The notes: generated by a model from the letters alone, not told the origin. Positions 9,537-25,939 are shown, counted from the first letter of the stretch. The stretch: 64,000 nucleotides of DNA from Microbacterium aurum (GCF_016907815.1 NZ_JAFBCQ010000001.1:2604001-2668000), one strand, 5' to 3'. A program made the numbers and translations.

Positions 9537-10474
9537 TCGTCGACCTGCCCGACACCACGGTGTCGAAAATCGCCCGCTCGCTCGTCAGTGTGCGTGAAGA
9601 GGGCGGCGCCGTCGCTCTCGGCCGCGTGCTGACGCTCGTCATCGTGACGGCCCAGGGCCTGCAGGAAGAAGCCATCGAGGCCGCCAACGACGCCTCCCGC
9701 GAGCACCCGATGCGCGTCATCGTGCTGATCGCCGATCCCACGGGCGAGCCGAAGCTCGACGCGCAGATTCGCGTGGGCGGCGACGCCGGCGCGAGCGAGG
9801 TCGTCGTGCTGCGCGCCTACGGCGAAGCGGCCAGCAACCAGGAGGGTCTCGTCACGGGGCTGCTCCTCCCCGACGCCCCAGTGGTGGCGTGGTGGCCGGA
9901 CTTCCCGCCGGCGGTGCCGGCGGCATCCGACATCGGCCGCATGGCACAGCGTCGCATCACCGACGCGTCGACCAAGCCCTACACGAGCGACCGGCTCTCG
10001 CAGCTGGGCGCCTCGTACGCCCCCGGCGACACCGACCTCGCATGGACCCGGCTCACCCACTGGCGCGAACAGCTGGCGGCGGTGCTGGACCAGCCCCCGT
10101 ACGAGCCGGTGACGGCCGTCGAGGTCGTCGGCGCCGGCAGCTCGCCCTCGACGGGCCTGCTCGCGGCATGGCTGCGCCTGAAGCTCGACGTGCCCGTGGC
10201 GTGGCGCTACTCGCCGCCCGAGGAGTGGGAGCACGGCATCCAGAAGGTGCGACTGACGCGCGCGAGCGGCGACATCGTGCTGGAGCGCAGCAACGACATC
10301 GACGCGACGCTGACCCAGCCCGGTCAGCCCTCGCACGACATCGTGCTGCCGCGACGGACGCTCCGGGAGTGCCTCGCCGAAGAGCTGCGCCGACTCGATC
10401 CCGACCTCCTGTATGGTCGAGTGATCACGGAGGGATGGGGGCTCATCGGGCCCCCGGCCACCGCCGAATCCTAG
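9533..10474 (+). CDS. opcA: Glucose-6-phosphate dehydrogenase assembly protein OpcA
   Basis: 313 aa, starting at a GTG that overlaps the zwf stop (GTGA). OpcA is a non-enzymatic partner of G6PD in cyanobacteria and actinobacteria. The sequence begins MIVDLPDTTVSKIARSLVSV and holds the family's conserved VVAWWPDFPP and RRITDAST blocks in the middle, with a C-terminal domain containing RLDPDLLYGRVI. No catalytic residues are expected. The fixed order zwf-opcA-pgl supports the name, and coupling to zwf fits a subunit-like role. Confidence 0.94.
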   Translation: MIVDLPDTTVSKIARSLVSVREEGGAVALGRVLTLVIVTAQGLQEEAIEAANDASREHPMRVIVLIADPTGEPKLDAQIRVGGDAGASEVVVLRAYGEAASNQEGLVTGLLLPDAPVVAWWPDFPPAVPAASDIGRMAQRRITDASTKPYTSDRLSQLGASYAPGDTDLAWTRLTHWREQLAAVLDQPPYEPVTAVEVVGAGSSPSTGLLAAWLRLKLDVPVAWRYSPPEEWEHGIQKVRLTRASGDIVLERSNDIDATLTQPGQPSHDIVLPRRTLRECLAEELRRLDPDLLYGRVITEGWGLIGPPATAES

Positions 10475-10482
10475 GAGTTCCG

Positions 10483-11262
10483 ATGGCGCAATTGTGGACG
10501 GCGAAGCGGGTCGTGATCAGTCCCGATGCGCCGACTCTGGCGGATGCGGTGGCCTCCCGCCTGCTCTCGCGACTGGCCAAGCGGTCCGCGGCGGGCAAGA
10601 CCTCCCACCTCGCGCTCGCGGGTGGCGCCATCGGCACCGCCGTGCTGCGCGCCGCGGGCGATCATGCGTCCGGTCATGACATCGACTGGTCGCTCGTCCA
10701 TTTCTGGTGGGGCGATGAGGTGTTCGCGCCGCGCGCCGACGCGGGGCGGCACGAGCAGGCGGCGCGCGCCGCGCTGATCGATCGGATCGATGTGCCCGCG
10801 CGGAACGTGCACGCCATCGCCGGTGCCGATGAGGCGACGGATCAGGATGCCGCGGCCGCCGCCTACGCCGCCGAGCTCGCTCGCTTCGGCGAGGACGATC
10901 GGCCCTGGCCGGATTTCTACGTCTGCTTCCTCGGCGTCGGATCCGACGGGCACATCTCGTCGCTGTTCCCCGACCGCTCGGCGATCCAGGTGACCGACCG
11001 CAGCGTCGTGGCGGTGCGCGAAGCGCCCAAGCCCCCGGCCGAGCGGATCACCCTGACCCGGCCGGTCATCAACTCGGCGCGCTGCGTGTGGCTCGTCGTC
11101 TCGGGCAGTGACAAGGCGGCGGCGCTGGGGCTCGCCCTCGCGGGGGCGAGCTACGAGACGGTGCCCGCCGCGGGCGCGAAGGGACGCAAGCGCACGCTCT
11201 TCTTCGTCGACGAGGCCGCGGCCGTGGGTGTCCCGCCCGAGCTCATCGACCAGGACTTTTGA
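10483..11262 (+). CDS. pgl: 6-phosphogluconolactonase
   Basis: 259 aa, starting at the ATG eight bases after opcA's stop, with TAGGAG just ahead. It hydrolyses 6-phosphogluconolactone, the product of Zwf. It shares the NagB/Pgl fold: HLALAGGAIGTAVLRAA near the N-terminus binds phosphate, VHFWWGDEVFAP forms the next conserved strand, and CFLGVGSDGHISSLFPD carries the catalytic His. The final part has the usual KAAALGLALAG helix. It is the last gene of the operon and meets rbpA tail to tail; no clear terminator is seen in the 48-base gap. Confidence 0.95.
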   Translation: MAQLWTAKRVVISPDAPTLADAVASRLLSRLAKRSAAGKTSHLALAGGAIGTAVLRAAGDHASGHDIDWSLVHFWWGDEVFAPRADAGRHEQAARAALIDRIDVPARNVHAIAGADEATDQDAAAAAYAAELARFGEDDRPWPDFYVCFLGVGSDGHISSLFPDRSAIQVTDRSVVAVREAPKPPAERITLTRPVINSARCVWLVVSGSDKAAALGLALAGASYETVPAAGAKGRKRTLFFVDEAAAVGVPPELIDQDF

Positions 11263-11310
11263 GCCGAAACCCCTCGAGTCGAAGCCGCCGCTGCGCCGAG
11301 GAGCGCGTGA

Positions 11311-11667
11311 TCAGCTCTGGCCGCGACGGTCGCGCAGCTGCTGCAACGCGTCCTCGAGGAGGGCGTCGGCCTCTTCCTCGGTGCGACGCTCCTTCACGTA
11401 GGCCAGGTGCGTCTTGTACGGCTCGGTCTTGGCGAGCGCCGGCGGGTTCTCCTTGTCGCGCCCGGCGGGAAGGCCGGAGTGCGGCGAGTCGATGACCTCG
11501 GGGATCTCCTCCTCGGCGATGCCCGCCGCAAAGTAGCGGACGGTCTCGTTGCCGAGGGCGTCCCAGTACGACACCGCGATGCGGTCGGCGTGGTGCCCGT
11601 GGTCCTGCTCGCCCATGGGTCCGGCACCGACACGGGTGCCGCGGATTGCGTTTCCTCCGGTGGCCAT
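11311..11667 (-). CDS. rbpA: RNA polymerase-binding protein RbpA
   Basis: 118 aa. RbpA binds RNA polymerase and the principal sigma factor and stabilises the open complex; it is specific to actinobacteria. Visible features are the N-terminal MATGGNAIRGTRVGAGPMGE, the core region with YWDALGNETVRYFAAG, and the basic linker and sigma-interaction helix TEEEADALLEDALQQLRDRRG at the C-terminus. The ATG overlaps the secG stop (TGATG), so it is translated from the end of the gap-pgk-tpiA-secG unit. The core lacks the Cys ligands of some homologues, consistent with zinc-free variants. Confidence 0.92.
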   Translation of the reverse strand: MATGGNAIRGTRVGAGPMGEQDHGHHADRIAVSYWDALGNETVRYFAAGIAEEEIPEVIDSPHSGLPAGRDKENPPALAKTEPYKTHLAYVKERRTEEEADALLEDALQQLRDRRGQS

Positions 11668-11915
11668 CAGATCCCCTGGAACTTGGTGATGAGGCCCAGC
11701 GCGACGATCGCGACGAACCAGATGAGAGCGAGGACGACCGTGAAACGGTTGAGGTTGCGCTCGGCCAGACCCGACGACCCCAGCGCGGAGCTCATGCCGC
11801 CGCCGAACATGTCTGAGAGACCGCCACCGCGTCCCTTGTGCAGCAGGATCAGGAGGGTCAGCAGGAGGCTGGTGATGCCCAGCAGCACCTGCAGCACGAA
11901 CTCGAGGATGTCCAC
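11667..11915 (-). CDS. secG: Preprotein translocase subunit SecG
   Basis: 82 aa from the GTG at 11915, preferred because GAAAGG sits about 11 bases upstream and the product then starts MDILEFVLQVLLG like other SecG proteins; the longer reading from 11954 adds an unlikely leader. SecG is the small accessory subunit of the SecYEG channel. Two transmembrane helices (about residues 2-22 and 56-76) flank a glycine- and serine-rich cytoplasmic loop with LLHKGRGGGLSDMFGGG, the family signature. It lies between tpiA and rbpA, the conserved actinobacterial order. Confidence 0.93.
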   Translation of the reverse strand: MDILEFVLQVLLGITSLLLTLLILLHKGRGGGLSDMFGGGMSSALGSSGLAERNLNRFTVVLALIWFVAIVALGLITKFQGI

Positions 11916-12014
11916 AGTCGATGAAGCCTTTCGCGGCGCCGCGTCAGGGCGCACAAAGGTCGAGTATACCGGTCGGGGGCACCTCGACGGATGAGGCGCC
12001 CCCGACCGACGGCG

Positions 12015-12796
12015 TCAGACGCCGACGTGCTTCTGGTAGCGGATGATCGCGGCGAACTCGTCGGCGACGAGGCTCGCTCCCCCCACCAGCGCGCCGTCGA
12101 CGTCGGGCTCGCGCATGAAGCTCGCGATGTTGCCCGACTTCACGGACCCGCCGTACAGGATGCGCGTGCGCGCCGCCGCATCCGCACCGAGCTTGTCGGC
12201 GACGACCTGGCGCACGGCGGCACAGACCTCCTGCGCCTGCTCGGGCGAGGCCACCTGACCGGTGCCGATCGCCCAGACGGGCTCGTAGGCCACGACGATG
12301 TCGGCGTCGGCCGGCACGCCCTCAAGCGCCACCTGCAGCTGCGCAACCGACACCGCGGTGGGGCCCGACTCCTCACGCTGCTCCAGCGTCTCGCCGACGC
12401 AGATGACGGGGACGAGCCCGTGCCTCAGTGCGGCCTGCACCTTGGCGGCGACGATCTCGTCGGTCTCGTGGTGGTACTGACGGCGCTCGGAGTGGCCGAT
12501 GATCACGTAGCGGCAGGCCAGCTTGCTGAGGAACGCGCCGGAGATCTCCCCGGTGTAGGCACCCGCATCGTGCATCGAGAGGTCCTGCGCGCCCAGCGCG
12601 AACGGGATCTTGTCGGCGTCGAGCAGCGTCTGCACGGTGCGCAGGCCGGTGTACGGCGGGAAGACCGCCACCTCGACCGAGCCGTCTTCGTGACCGGCAT
12701 CCTTCAGCGTCCAGTGCAGCTTCTGCACGAACGCGACCGCCTGCAGGTGGTCGAGGTTCATCTTCCAGTTGCCGGCGATGAGCGGTGTGCGCGCCA

Positions 12797-12797
<1 letters not shown>
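12015..12797 (-). CDS. tpiA: Triosephosphate isomerase
   Basis: 260 aa starting at the ATG ([13 protein letters not shown]) that overlaps the pgk stop as TGATG. It interconverts glyceraldehyde-3-phosphate and dihydroxyacetone phosphate. All key blocks are visible: Asn and Lys in GNWKMN, the electrophilic His in [10 protein letters not shown], the catalytic Glu in [13 protein letters not shown], and the phosphate-binding [11 protein letters not shown] near the C-terminus. It is the third gene of gap-pgk-tpiA. The 99-base gap before secG is the largest in the unit but shows no obvious terminator. Confidence 0.97.
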
Positions 12798-14014
<1,217 letters not shown>

Positions 14015-14022
14015 GGGGTGCC

Positions 14023-15152
<1,130 letters not shown>

Positions 15153-15172
15153 ACCTGGTCACGACACTACTA

Positions 15173-15799
15173 CTAGACAAGTCCCGCCGTCTTGTCGCGA
15201 GCCGTCGAAAAGCGCTCCGCGACGTTGGACCAGTTCGCGATGTTCCAGACCGCCTTGACGTAGTCCGCCTTGACGTTGAGGTAGTCGAGGTAGAAGGCGT
15301 GCTCCCACATGTCGAGCTGGAAGATCGGCACCGTCCCCTGGGCGGTGTTGGACTGCTGGTCGAACAGCTGCTGGATGATCAGCTGCTGGCCGATGACGTC
15401 CCAGCTGAGCACGGCCCAGCCGGAGCCCTGGATGCCGGTCGCGGCGGCCGTGAAGTGGGCTTGGAAGGTGTCGAAGCCGCCGAAGAACTCGTCGATCGCG
15501 GCCGCCAGCTCGCCCTCGGGCTGTCCGCCGCCGCCGTCGTTCGCGGGGGCCAGGTTCGTCCAGAAGATCGAGTGGTTGACGTGACCGCCGAGGTTGAACG
15601 CGAGGTCCTTCTCGAGCTTGTTCACGTTCGCGAGGTTGCCCGTCTCGCGGGCCTCCGCGAGCTGCTCCAGCGCGGTGTTGGCGCCGGTGACATACGCCTG
15701 GTGGTGCTTGTCGTGATGCAGCTGCATGATCTTTCCGCTGATGTGCGGTTCGAGCGCCGCGAAGTCGTAGGGGAGGTCGGGCAGCGTGTAGATCGCCAT
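15173..15799 (-). CDS. sodA: Superoxide dismutase (Mn/Fe family)
   Basis: 208 aa, ATG preceded by AGGAAGAAGAA. It dismutates superoxide in the cytosol. Metal ligands are all visible: His in MQLHHDKHHQAYV, His in GGHVNHSIFW, and Asp and His in LDMWEHAFYLDYLN. The metal preference (Mn, Fe or either) cannot be settled by eye; Gly-Gln positions in the AATGIQGSGWAVLSWD block are consistent with Mn-type enzymes. It sits between whiA and gap, where many relatives have these genes directly adjacent, and has its own terminator-like hairpin. Confidence 0.96.
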   Translation of the reverse strand: MAIYTLPDLPYDFAALEPHISGKIMQLHHDKHHQAYVTGANTALEQLAEARETGNLANVNKLEKDLAFNLGGHVNHSIFWTNLAPANDGGGGQPEGELAAAIDEFFGGFDTFQAHFTAAATGIQGSGWAVLSWDVIGQQLIIQQLFDQQSNTAQGTVPIFQLDMWEHAFYLDYLNVKADYVKAVWNIANWSNVAERFSTARDKTAGLV

Positions 15800-15938
15800 G
15801 TTCTCTTCTTCCTGTCGTCGGCGCCGCAGCAGACACTGCAGCGATGGGACGTTGCCATCCTATTGAGGTGCAACGCCCGCGTCAGGGGGTTGTTCCCGTC
15901 ATCGCGGCGGATGCCGGGAATGCGCGATGGCGGCGCGG

Positions 15939-16925
15939 TCAGTCCTCGAGGCCCTCGGGCACGGCGGCGTCGGTGCCGGGGATGCCGTCCTGGGTCGCCT
16001 TCTTGTCGGCCATGGCGAGCAGCCGGCGGATGCGACCGGCCACGGCATCCTTCGTCAACGGCGGGTCGGCGTGGTGACCGAGCTCGTCCAGGCTCGCGTC
16101 GCGGTGGGCCAGGCGCAGCTCCCCCGCCTCGCGCAGGTGCTCGGGCACCTCGTCGCCGAGGATCTCCAGGGCGCGTTCGACACGCGCGCAGGCGGCCACG
16201 GCGGCCTGCGCCGAACGGCGCAGGTTCGCGTCGTCGAAGTTCACCAGGCGGTTGACGCCGGCGCGCACCTCGCGGCGCTGCCGCTGCTCCTCCCACGCCT
16301 GCGCCGTGCGGGTGGCCCCCATCTCGGCCAGCGCGACGCGGATCGCCTCGCCGTCGCGGACGACGACGCGCGGAACGCCGCGCACCTCGCGCGCCTTCGC
16401 CGCGATGCCCAGGCGATGACCGGCACCGACGAGCGCCATGGCGGCCTCACCGGACGGGCAGGAGATCTCCAGTGCCGCCGAGCGGCCAGGATCGGACAGG
16501 GCGCCGGCGGCGAGGAACGCTCCGCGCCAGACGGCCGCCAGATCGTGCCGGGCGCCGGTGGTCAGCTTGTTGGGCAGGCCGCGCACCGGGCGACGGCGCG
16601 CGTCGAGCAGACCGGTCTGGCGGGCGAGGGTCTCGCCGCCGTCGATCACGCGGACCGCGTAGTGGCCGCCGACGCGTCCGCTCGCCCCGCCCGACGCCTG
16701 CACGCGGTGCAGCTCGGGACGCACGCCGTACAGTTCCATGATGTCGCGCGCGACGCGGCGGGCCAGCGGGTCGGTCTCCAGTTCGGCCTCGACGGCGACG
16801 CGTCCGGCGATGGAGTGCAGGCCCCCGGAGAAGCGCAGGATCGCGGTCAGTTCCGCCACGCGAGCCGTGGGACGAGGGTCGCGGATCGCGGCCAGCTCGG
16901 TCTTCACGTCTGCAGTGGGCGACAC
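15939..16925 (-). CDS. whiA: DNA-binding protein WhiA
   Basis: 328 aa from a GTG with AAGGATC upstream. WhiA joins a degenerate LAGLIDADG homing-endonuclease-like domain to a C-terminal helix-turn-helix. In Streptomyces it acts with WhiB to start sporulation septation; in other Gram-positives it affects division and metabolism. The N-terminus has [25 protein letters not shown]. The C-terminal HTH region includes [34 protein letters not shown]. It follows rapZ by 40 bases in a uvrA-uvrC-rapZ-whiA run. The YvcK/CofD-like gene often found between rapZ and whiA is not present here. Confidence 0.95.
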   Translation of the reverse strand: MSPTADVKTELAAIRDPRPTARVAELTAILRFSGGLHSIAGRVAVEAELETDPLARRVARDIMELYGVRPELHRVQASGGASGRVGGHYAVRVIDGGETLARQTGLLDARRRPVRGLPNKLTTGARHDLAAVWRGAFLAAGALSDPGRSAALEISCPSGEAAMALVGAGHRLGIAAKAREVRGVPRVVVRDGEAIRVALAEMGATRTAQAWEEQRQRREVRAGVNRLVNFDDANLRRSAQAAVAACARVERALEILGDEVPEHLREAGELRLAHRDASLDELGHHADPPLTKDAVAGRIRRLLAMADKKATQDGIPGTDAAVPEGLED

Positions 16926-16965
16926 GGCGATCCTTCGGTCGAAGCGGGGGGAACGAGAGACCAGC

Positions 16966-17841
16966 CTACTCGCGCCCGAGGTCCCGATGCTTCACGCGGA
17001 CGGCGACCCCGGGCAGCTCCGCCAGCCGGTCGGCGAGTTCCAGGGTCGTCACGACGGAGCGATGCTTGCCGCCGGTGCATCCGATCGCGAGCACGGAGTG
17101 CCGCTTGTTCTCGCGCTGGTACCCCTCCAGCACGGGGCGCAGCGCGAGGGCGTACGCGTCGATGAACTCGCGTGCGCCGGGCTGCGCCAGCACATAGTCG
17201 CGCACCGACTCCTCCTCGCCGGTGTGGCCCTTCAGCTCCGGGATCCAGAACGGATTCGGGAGGAACCTCATGTCGGCGACGAGATCGACGTCGGTGGGCA
17301 GTCCGTACTTGAACCCGAAGCTCATCACCGTGATGGTGTGCCGCGCGGCGCCCTCTTCGCTGAACAGGTCGACGACGCGCGTGGCCAGCTGGTGGATGTT
17401 CATGGCACTCGTGTCGATGATGACGTCGGCGCCTTCGCGGATCGCGGCGACCCGCTCGCGCTCGCGACGGATGCCGTCGAGGATCGTTCCGTCGCCCTGC
17501 AGCGGATGCGGGCGGCGCACCGACTCGAACCGGCGCACCAGCACGTCGTCGGACGCATCGAGGAAGAGCACGCGCACGGGGCGACCACCGCGCAGCGCGC
17601 TGGTGACCGCGGGCAGCGCCCGGAACAGCTCCCGTCCGCGGACGTCGACGACGGCGGCGATCTTCGGCAGGGCGCCGCCGGCCATCTCCGTCAGCTCCAG
17701 CAGCGGGCCGAGCATCTGCGGCGGGAGGTTGTCGACGACGTACCAGTCGAGGTCCTCCAGGGCGTTGGCGGCCGTCGTCCGCCCCGCGCCCGACATGCCC
17801 GTGACGATGAGGACCTCGCCGGCCGGCTGGTCGTCTGCCAC
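16966..17841 (-). CDS. rapZ: RapZ/YvcJ-family nucleotide-binding protein
   Basis: 291 aa, GTG start with GGGAGGG about three bases upstream. The family has an N-terminal P-loop and a C-terminal domain that in enterobacteria binds small RNAs and adapts RNase E; in Gram-positives the role is less clear. The P-loop is [10 protein letters not shown] at residues 15-24, with Arg in place of the usual Lys. [31 protein letters not shown] and the conserved [12 protein letters not shown] near the C-terminus are all present. Located between uvrC and whiA, the standard order. Confidence 0.92.
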   Translation of the reverse strand: MADDQPAGEVLIVTGMSGAGRTTAANALEDLDWYVVDNLPPQMLGPLLELTEMAGGALPKIAAVVDVRGRELFRALPAVTSALRGGRPVRVLFLDASDDVLVRRFESVRRPHPLQGDGTILDGIRRERERVAAIREGADVIIDTSAMNIHQLATRVVDLFSEEGAARHTITVMSFGFKYGLPTDVDLVADMRFLPNPFWIPELKGHTGEEESVRDYVLAQPGAREFIDAYALALRPVLEGYQRENKRHSVLAIGCTGGKHRSVVTTLELADRLAELPGVAVRVKHRDLGRE

Positions 17842-17923
17842 GTTCCCTCCCCAGATCGGTCGGCTCCCCGACCATCGGCACGGTGGCCGACGCGGACGGA
17901 CCGAACCGGCCCGCTCCCCCAGC

Positions 17924-19941
17924 CTACCGACCGGAGGATGACTCCCGGACGGCGGGTGCCTCCCGGCCGGCGGAGGCGTTCCCGCCTGCGGATGCCTCCC
18001 GTCCGGACGACCCCTCCCGGTCGGCGAGCCGCTGGGCGATCGCGGCCGCCAGCTTGGGTCCGATGCCGGGCAGCGCCGTCATCTCCTCCGCCGACGCCTG
18101 GCTCAGCGCGGCGACGGAGCCGAAGTGGCGCAGCAGCGCCTTGATGCGCGCCTGCCCGAGGCCGGGCACCTCGCCGAGCACCGTGGTGATGTCGCGCCGG
18201 CGGCGCTTGCGCTGATGCGTGATCGCGAACCGGTGGGCCTCGTCGCGCAGCCGCTGCAGCAGGTACAGCGCTTCGGAGGTGCGCGGCAGGATGACCGGGT
18301 ACTCCTCGCCCGGGAGCCAGATCTCTTCGAGCCGCTTCGCGATGCCGCACAGAGCGATCTCGGTGTGCCCGGCATCCTCCAGGGCGCGGGCGGCCGCGGC
18401 GACCTGCGGCGCGCCGCCGTCGACCACGAGAAGCTGCGGGCGGTAGGCGAAGCGGGGGCGCTTGCGTTCGGTGACGACGGGCGCCTCCGCGCCGTCCGGT
18501 CCGGCGGGGGCGGATGCCGCGGCATCCGCCGCCCCGCTCTCGCCCGCAGCATCGTCACGGTCCACGTGCGCCAGCCGCCGGGTCAGCACCTGATAGATCG
18601 AGTCGGTGTCGTCGGTGGTCTCGCCGACCCCGAACGAGCGGTACTGGTCCTTGCGCGGCAGACCGTCCTCGAAAACCACCATCGAGGCGACCACGTTGGT
18701 GCCCGACAGGTGCGACACGTCGTAGCACTCGATGCGCAGCGGCGCCTCGGCGAGCCCCAGCGCGACCTGCAGGTCGGTGAGCGCCTTGGTGCGTGCGGTG
18801 TAGTCGGACGTGCGGCGCGTCTTGTGCAGCAGCAGGGCCTGCTGAGCGTTGAGGGTCGCCGTCCGCATCAGGTCGGCCTTGCGCCCACGCTGTGCCACCT
18901 GGATCGACACCCGCTTGCCGCGACGCTCCTGCAGCCACTGCTCCAGGTCGGCGGCATCGTCCGGCAGCGACGGGACGAGCACCTGCCGTGGGATCTCGCC
19001 GGGCCCGGCCGGTCCATAGGTGCGCTGGAGCACCTGGTCGACGAGGTCGGCGCCGGAGATGTCCAGCTCCTTGTCGATCGTGGTCGCCCTCACGCCGCGC
19101 ACGCGTCCGCCGCGCACCACGAAGTGCTGCACGGCGGCGGAGAGCTCGTCCTCCGCGATGCCGAACAGGTCGGCATCGGTGTCTTCGGCGAGCACGAGCG
19201 AACTGCGGCTGAGGACCGCGTCGATCGCCTGCAGCCGGTCGCGATACAGCGCCGCCGACTCGTAGTCCATCGCGGCGGACGCCTCGCGCATGCGCCGCGT
19301 GAGGTCTCGTGTGAACCGCTGGTCACCGCCGGCCATGAACGCGACGAAGTCGTCGACGATCGCGCGGTGCTCCTCGATCGTGACCTTCATGGAGCACGGG
19401 CCGCCGCAGCGGCCGATCTGACCGGGGAAGCAGGGGCGCCCCGAGGCCATCGCCTTCTTGTACGACGAGTCCGAGCACGTCCGGATGGGGAACACCTTGA
19501 TCATCAGATCGATGGTGTCGTGCACCGCCCACACCTTGGGGTACGGACCGAAGTAGCGCGCACCGGGGATGCGGCGGTTGCGGGTCACGATGACGCGCGG
19601 CGCCTCGTCGGCGAGCGTGATCGCCATGTACGGGTAGGACTTGTCGTCCTTGTACCGGACGTTGTACGGCGGATCGAACTCCTTGATCCACATGTACTCC
19701 AGCTGCAGCGAGTCGACGTCCGTCGGGACGACCGTCCACTCCACCGACGACGCCGACGTCACCATGCGCCGCGTCCGCTCGTGGAGCGTGTGCAGCGGCG
19801 CGAAGTAGTTCGACAACCGCGCCCGGAGGTTCTTCGCCTTGCCGACGTAGAGAACCCGCCCGTCCGCGTCGCGGAAGCGGTACACACCCGGCTGGGTGGG
19901 GATCTCGCCCGGTCTCGGCTTGTACGGCAGGGCTGCGGCCA

Positions 19942-19942
<1 letters not shown>
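17924..19942 (-). CDS. uvrC: Excinuclease ABC subunit C
   Basis: 672 aa. UvrC makes both incisions in nucleotide excision repair. The GIY-YIG nuclease domain is at about residues 15-95 ([26 protein letters not shown]). A UvrB-binding UVR region follows ([17 protein letters not shown]). The RNase H-like half holds [22 protein letters not shown] and LLVVDGG. Tandem helix-hairpin-helix motifs are at about 590-640. Two extras are seen: an Ala/Gly/Glu-rich insert at about 460-494, and a repetitive Ser/Gly/Arg/Glu tail from about 642 to the end. The ATG overlaps the uvrA stop (TGATG). Confidence 0.96.
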
Positions 19943-22854
<2,912 letters not shown>

Positions 22855-22860
22855 CGGACA

Positions 22861-22882
22861 AGTCTAGGCGGGGCCTCCGACA
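22861..22882 (-). promoter_or_regulatory. PafBC-type (RecA-independent) damage promoter of uvrA
   Basis: On the minus strand TGTCGGAG, 8 nt, then TAGACT, then 6 nt to the GTG of uvrA. This matches the consensus TGTCRGTG-N8-TAnnnT known for the RecA-independent DNA-damage promoters of mycobacteria, with A for T at the seventh motif base. The short distance implies transcription starting at the start codon. The motif is seen directly; control by a PafBC homologue is inferred. Confidence 0.65.
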
Positions 22883-22893
22883 CCGCGGCCGGC

Positions 22894-23400
22894 TCAGGGC
22901 GTCGCAGCCGTTCCGGCGTGCGCTCTGCGCGAACTCGCACCGGCCGCGACCGGGTCTCCCGCGGCCGGTGGTCGGCGCCCGGCGAAGGGAGCGAGGGCGT
23001 CGCGGAGGGCGGCGAGCTCACCGGCATCCATCCCGACACGAGCCATGATCTGCTCCGGCACGCCCAGCGCGCGTTCGCGCAGGGCGCCGCCGGCTGACGT
23101 GATCGTGATGTCGAGCTGCCGTTCGTCGTCGGCGTTGCGCGCGCGGGAGACGAGCCCCTGCGCCTCCAGGCGCTTCACGAGCGGGGAGAGCGTCGCCGGC
23201 TCCATCGCCAGCTCCCCCGCGAGGTTCGCGAGCGAGCGCGGGGCATGCTCCCACAGCGCCAGCATGACGAGGTACTGCGGGTGCGTGAGCCCGAGCGGCT
23301 CGAGCACCGGGCGATAGATCGAGACGACGTTGCGGGCCGCGGTGACCAGGGCGAAGCAGAGCTGGTTGTCGAGCTTCAACAGGTCATCGCGGGGGTCCAT
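22894..23400 (-). CDS. MarR-family regulator, OhrR-like
   Basis: 168 aa winged-helix regulator. The N-terminus KLDNQLCFALVTAARNVVSI followed by YRPVLEPLGLTHPQYLVML closely follows the OhrR pattern, with Cys15 at the position of the peroxide-sensing cysteine of Bacillus OhrR. The winged helix spans SLANLAGELAMEPATLSPLVKRLE and VSRARNADDERQLDITIT. The tail past residue 140 is Ala/Arg-rich. No ohr gene is adjacent; instead it is divergent from a small CxxC protein. A TAGAGT lies six bases before the ATG, suggesting a leaderless mRNA, and the palindrome at 23423-23434 would allow self-repression. Confidence 0.85.
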   Translation of the reverse strand: MDPRDDLLKLDNQLCFALVTAARNVVSIYRPVLEPLGLTHPQYLVMLALWEHAPRSLANLAGELAMEPATLSPLVKRLEAQGLVSRARNADDERQLDITITSAGGALRERALGVPEQIMARVGMDAGELAALRDALAPFAGRRPPAAGDPVAAGASSRRAHAGTAATP

Positions 23401-23406
23401 GTCAGC

Positions 23407-23434
23407 ACTCTATCCGGTTTTGTTAGTACACTAA
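23407..23434. promoter_or_regulatory. Divergent promoter with OhrR/MarR-type operator
   Basis: The palindrome TTAGT-AC-ACTAA occupies 23423-23434. On the minus strand TAGAGT (23407-23412) ends six bases before the regulator's ATG, so the palindrome falls near its -35. On the plus strand TACACT (23427-23432) lies inside the palindrome, seven bases before the ATG at 23440. One bound regulator could therefore block both promoters. The arrangement is seen in sequence; binding is inferred. Confidence 0.55.
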
Positions 23435-23439
23435 TGATC

Positions 23440-23679
23440 ATGACACGAAACGATCCCGAACGCCCGCCGCTGCGGGAGCGCGTGCGGGCGGCCGGTGGGT
23501 GGTACGCCTACTGGAACAGTCGGCTGATCCGCCTCGCCGGTCCCGCATCGGTGGGCCCGTTCGACACCGAGCCCGAGCCCGTGCGCACCGAACGATCGTG
23601 TCCACTGTGCGGCCACCCGATGTCGGCGCACACGTTCGACCGCAGCGGCCCCAAACCGCTCATGCACTGCCCGTCCTGA
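23440..23679 (+). CDS. Small zinc-ribbon-like protein of unknown function
   Basis: 79 aa. Start placed at the second ATG (23440), seven bases after TACACT, fitting a leaderless mRNA; an ATG at 23434 would add two residues. The N-terminal half has an aromatic stretch, GGWYAYWNSRLIRLAGPASV. The C-terminal half has CPLCGHPMSAHTFDRSGPKP followed by LMHCPS, a probable metal-binding or redox Cys2-His-Cys arrangement. It is divergent from the OhrR-like regulator and shares its operator region, so it may respond to organic peroxide. I do not recognise a named family. Confidence 0.7.
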   Translation: MTRNDPERPPLRERVRAAGGWYAYWNSRLIRLAGPASVGPFDTEPEPVRTERSCPLCGHPMSAHTFDRSGPKPLMHCPS

Positions 23680-23706
23680 CGCGCCGCCGCGCCGCGCTCG
23701 CGCGCG

Positions 23707-23827
23707 TCAGCGCAGGCGCGTCGAGCCGTCGGCGCCGAGCGTCCAGCCGGGGTTGACCGCGACCTCCCACGCGTGCGAGGTCGGCGACGCCCAGCGTCAC
23801 AAGGCTCAGTCTCTGCTCCATCGGCAT
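23707..23827 (-). pseudogene. VOC/glyoxalase-family gene reduced to its two ends
   Basis: Starting three bases after the uvrB stop, the minus strand encodes MPMEQRLSLVTLGVADLAR, the usual opening of a VOC (glyoxalase/bleomycin-resistance) protein. Directly after it, in another frame, comes HAWEVAVNPGWTLGADGSTR and a stop, which is the usual end of the same family (WEVAxNPxWxLxADG). About 90-100 central residues are missing. The simplest reading is one internal deletion joining the two ends out of frame near 23770. No functional product is expected. Confidence 0.7.
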
Positions 23828-23829
23828 CC

Positions 23830-25911
<2,082 letters not shown>

Positions 25912-25917
25912 CACTCC

Positions 25918-25939
25918 AGCGTAGGCGGGGCCTCCGACA
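25918..25939 (-). promoter_or_regulatory. PafBC-type damage promoter of uvrB
   Basis: Minus strand TGTCGGAG, 8 nt (gccccgcc), TACGCT, then 6 nt to the uvrB ATG. The block from TGTCGGAG through the spacer is identical to that of uvrA. This again implies a leaderless mRNA and shared damage control. Confidence 0.65.
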
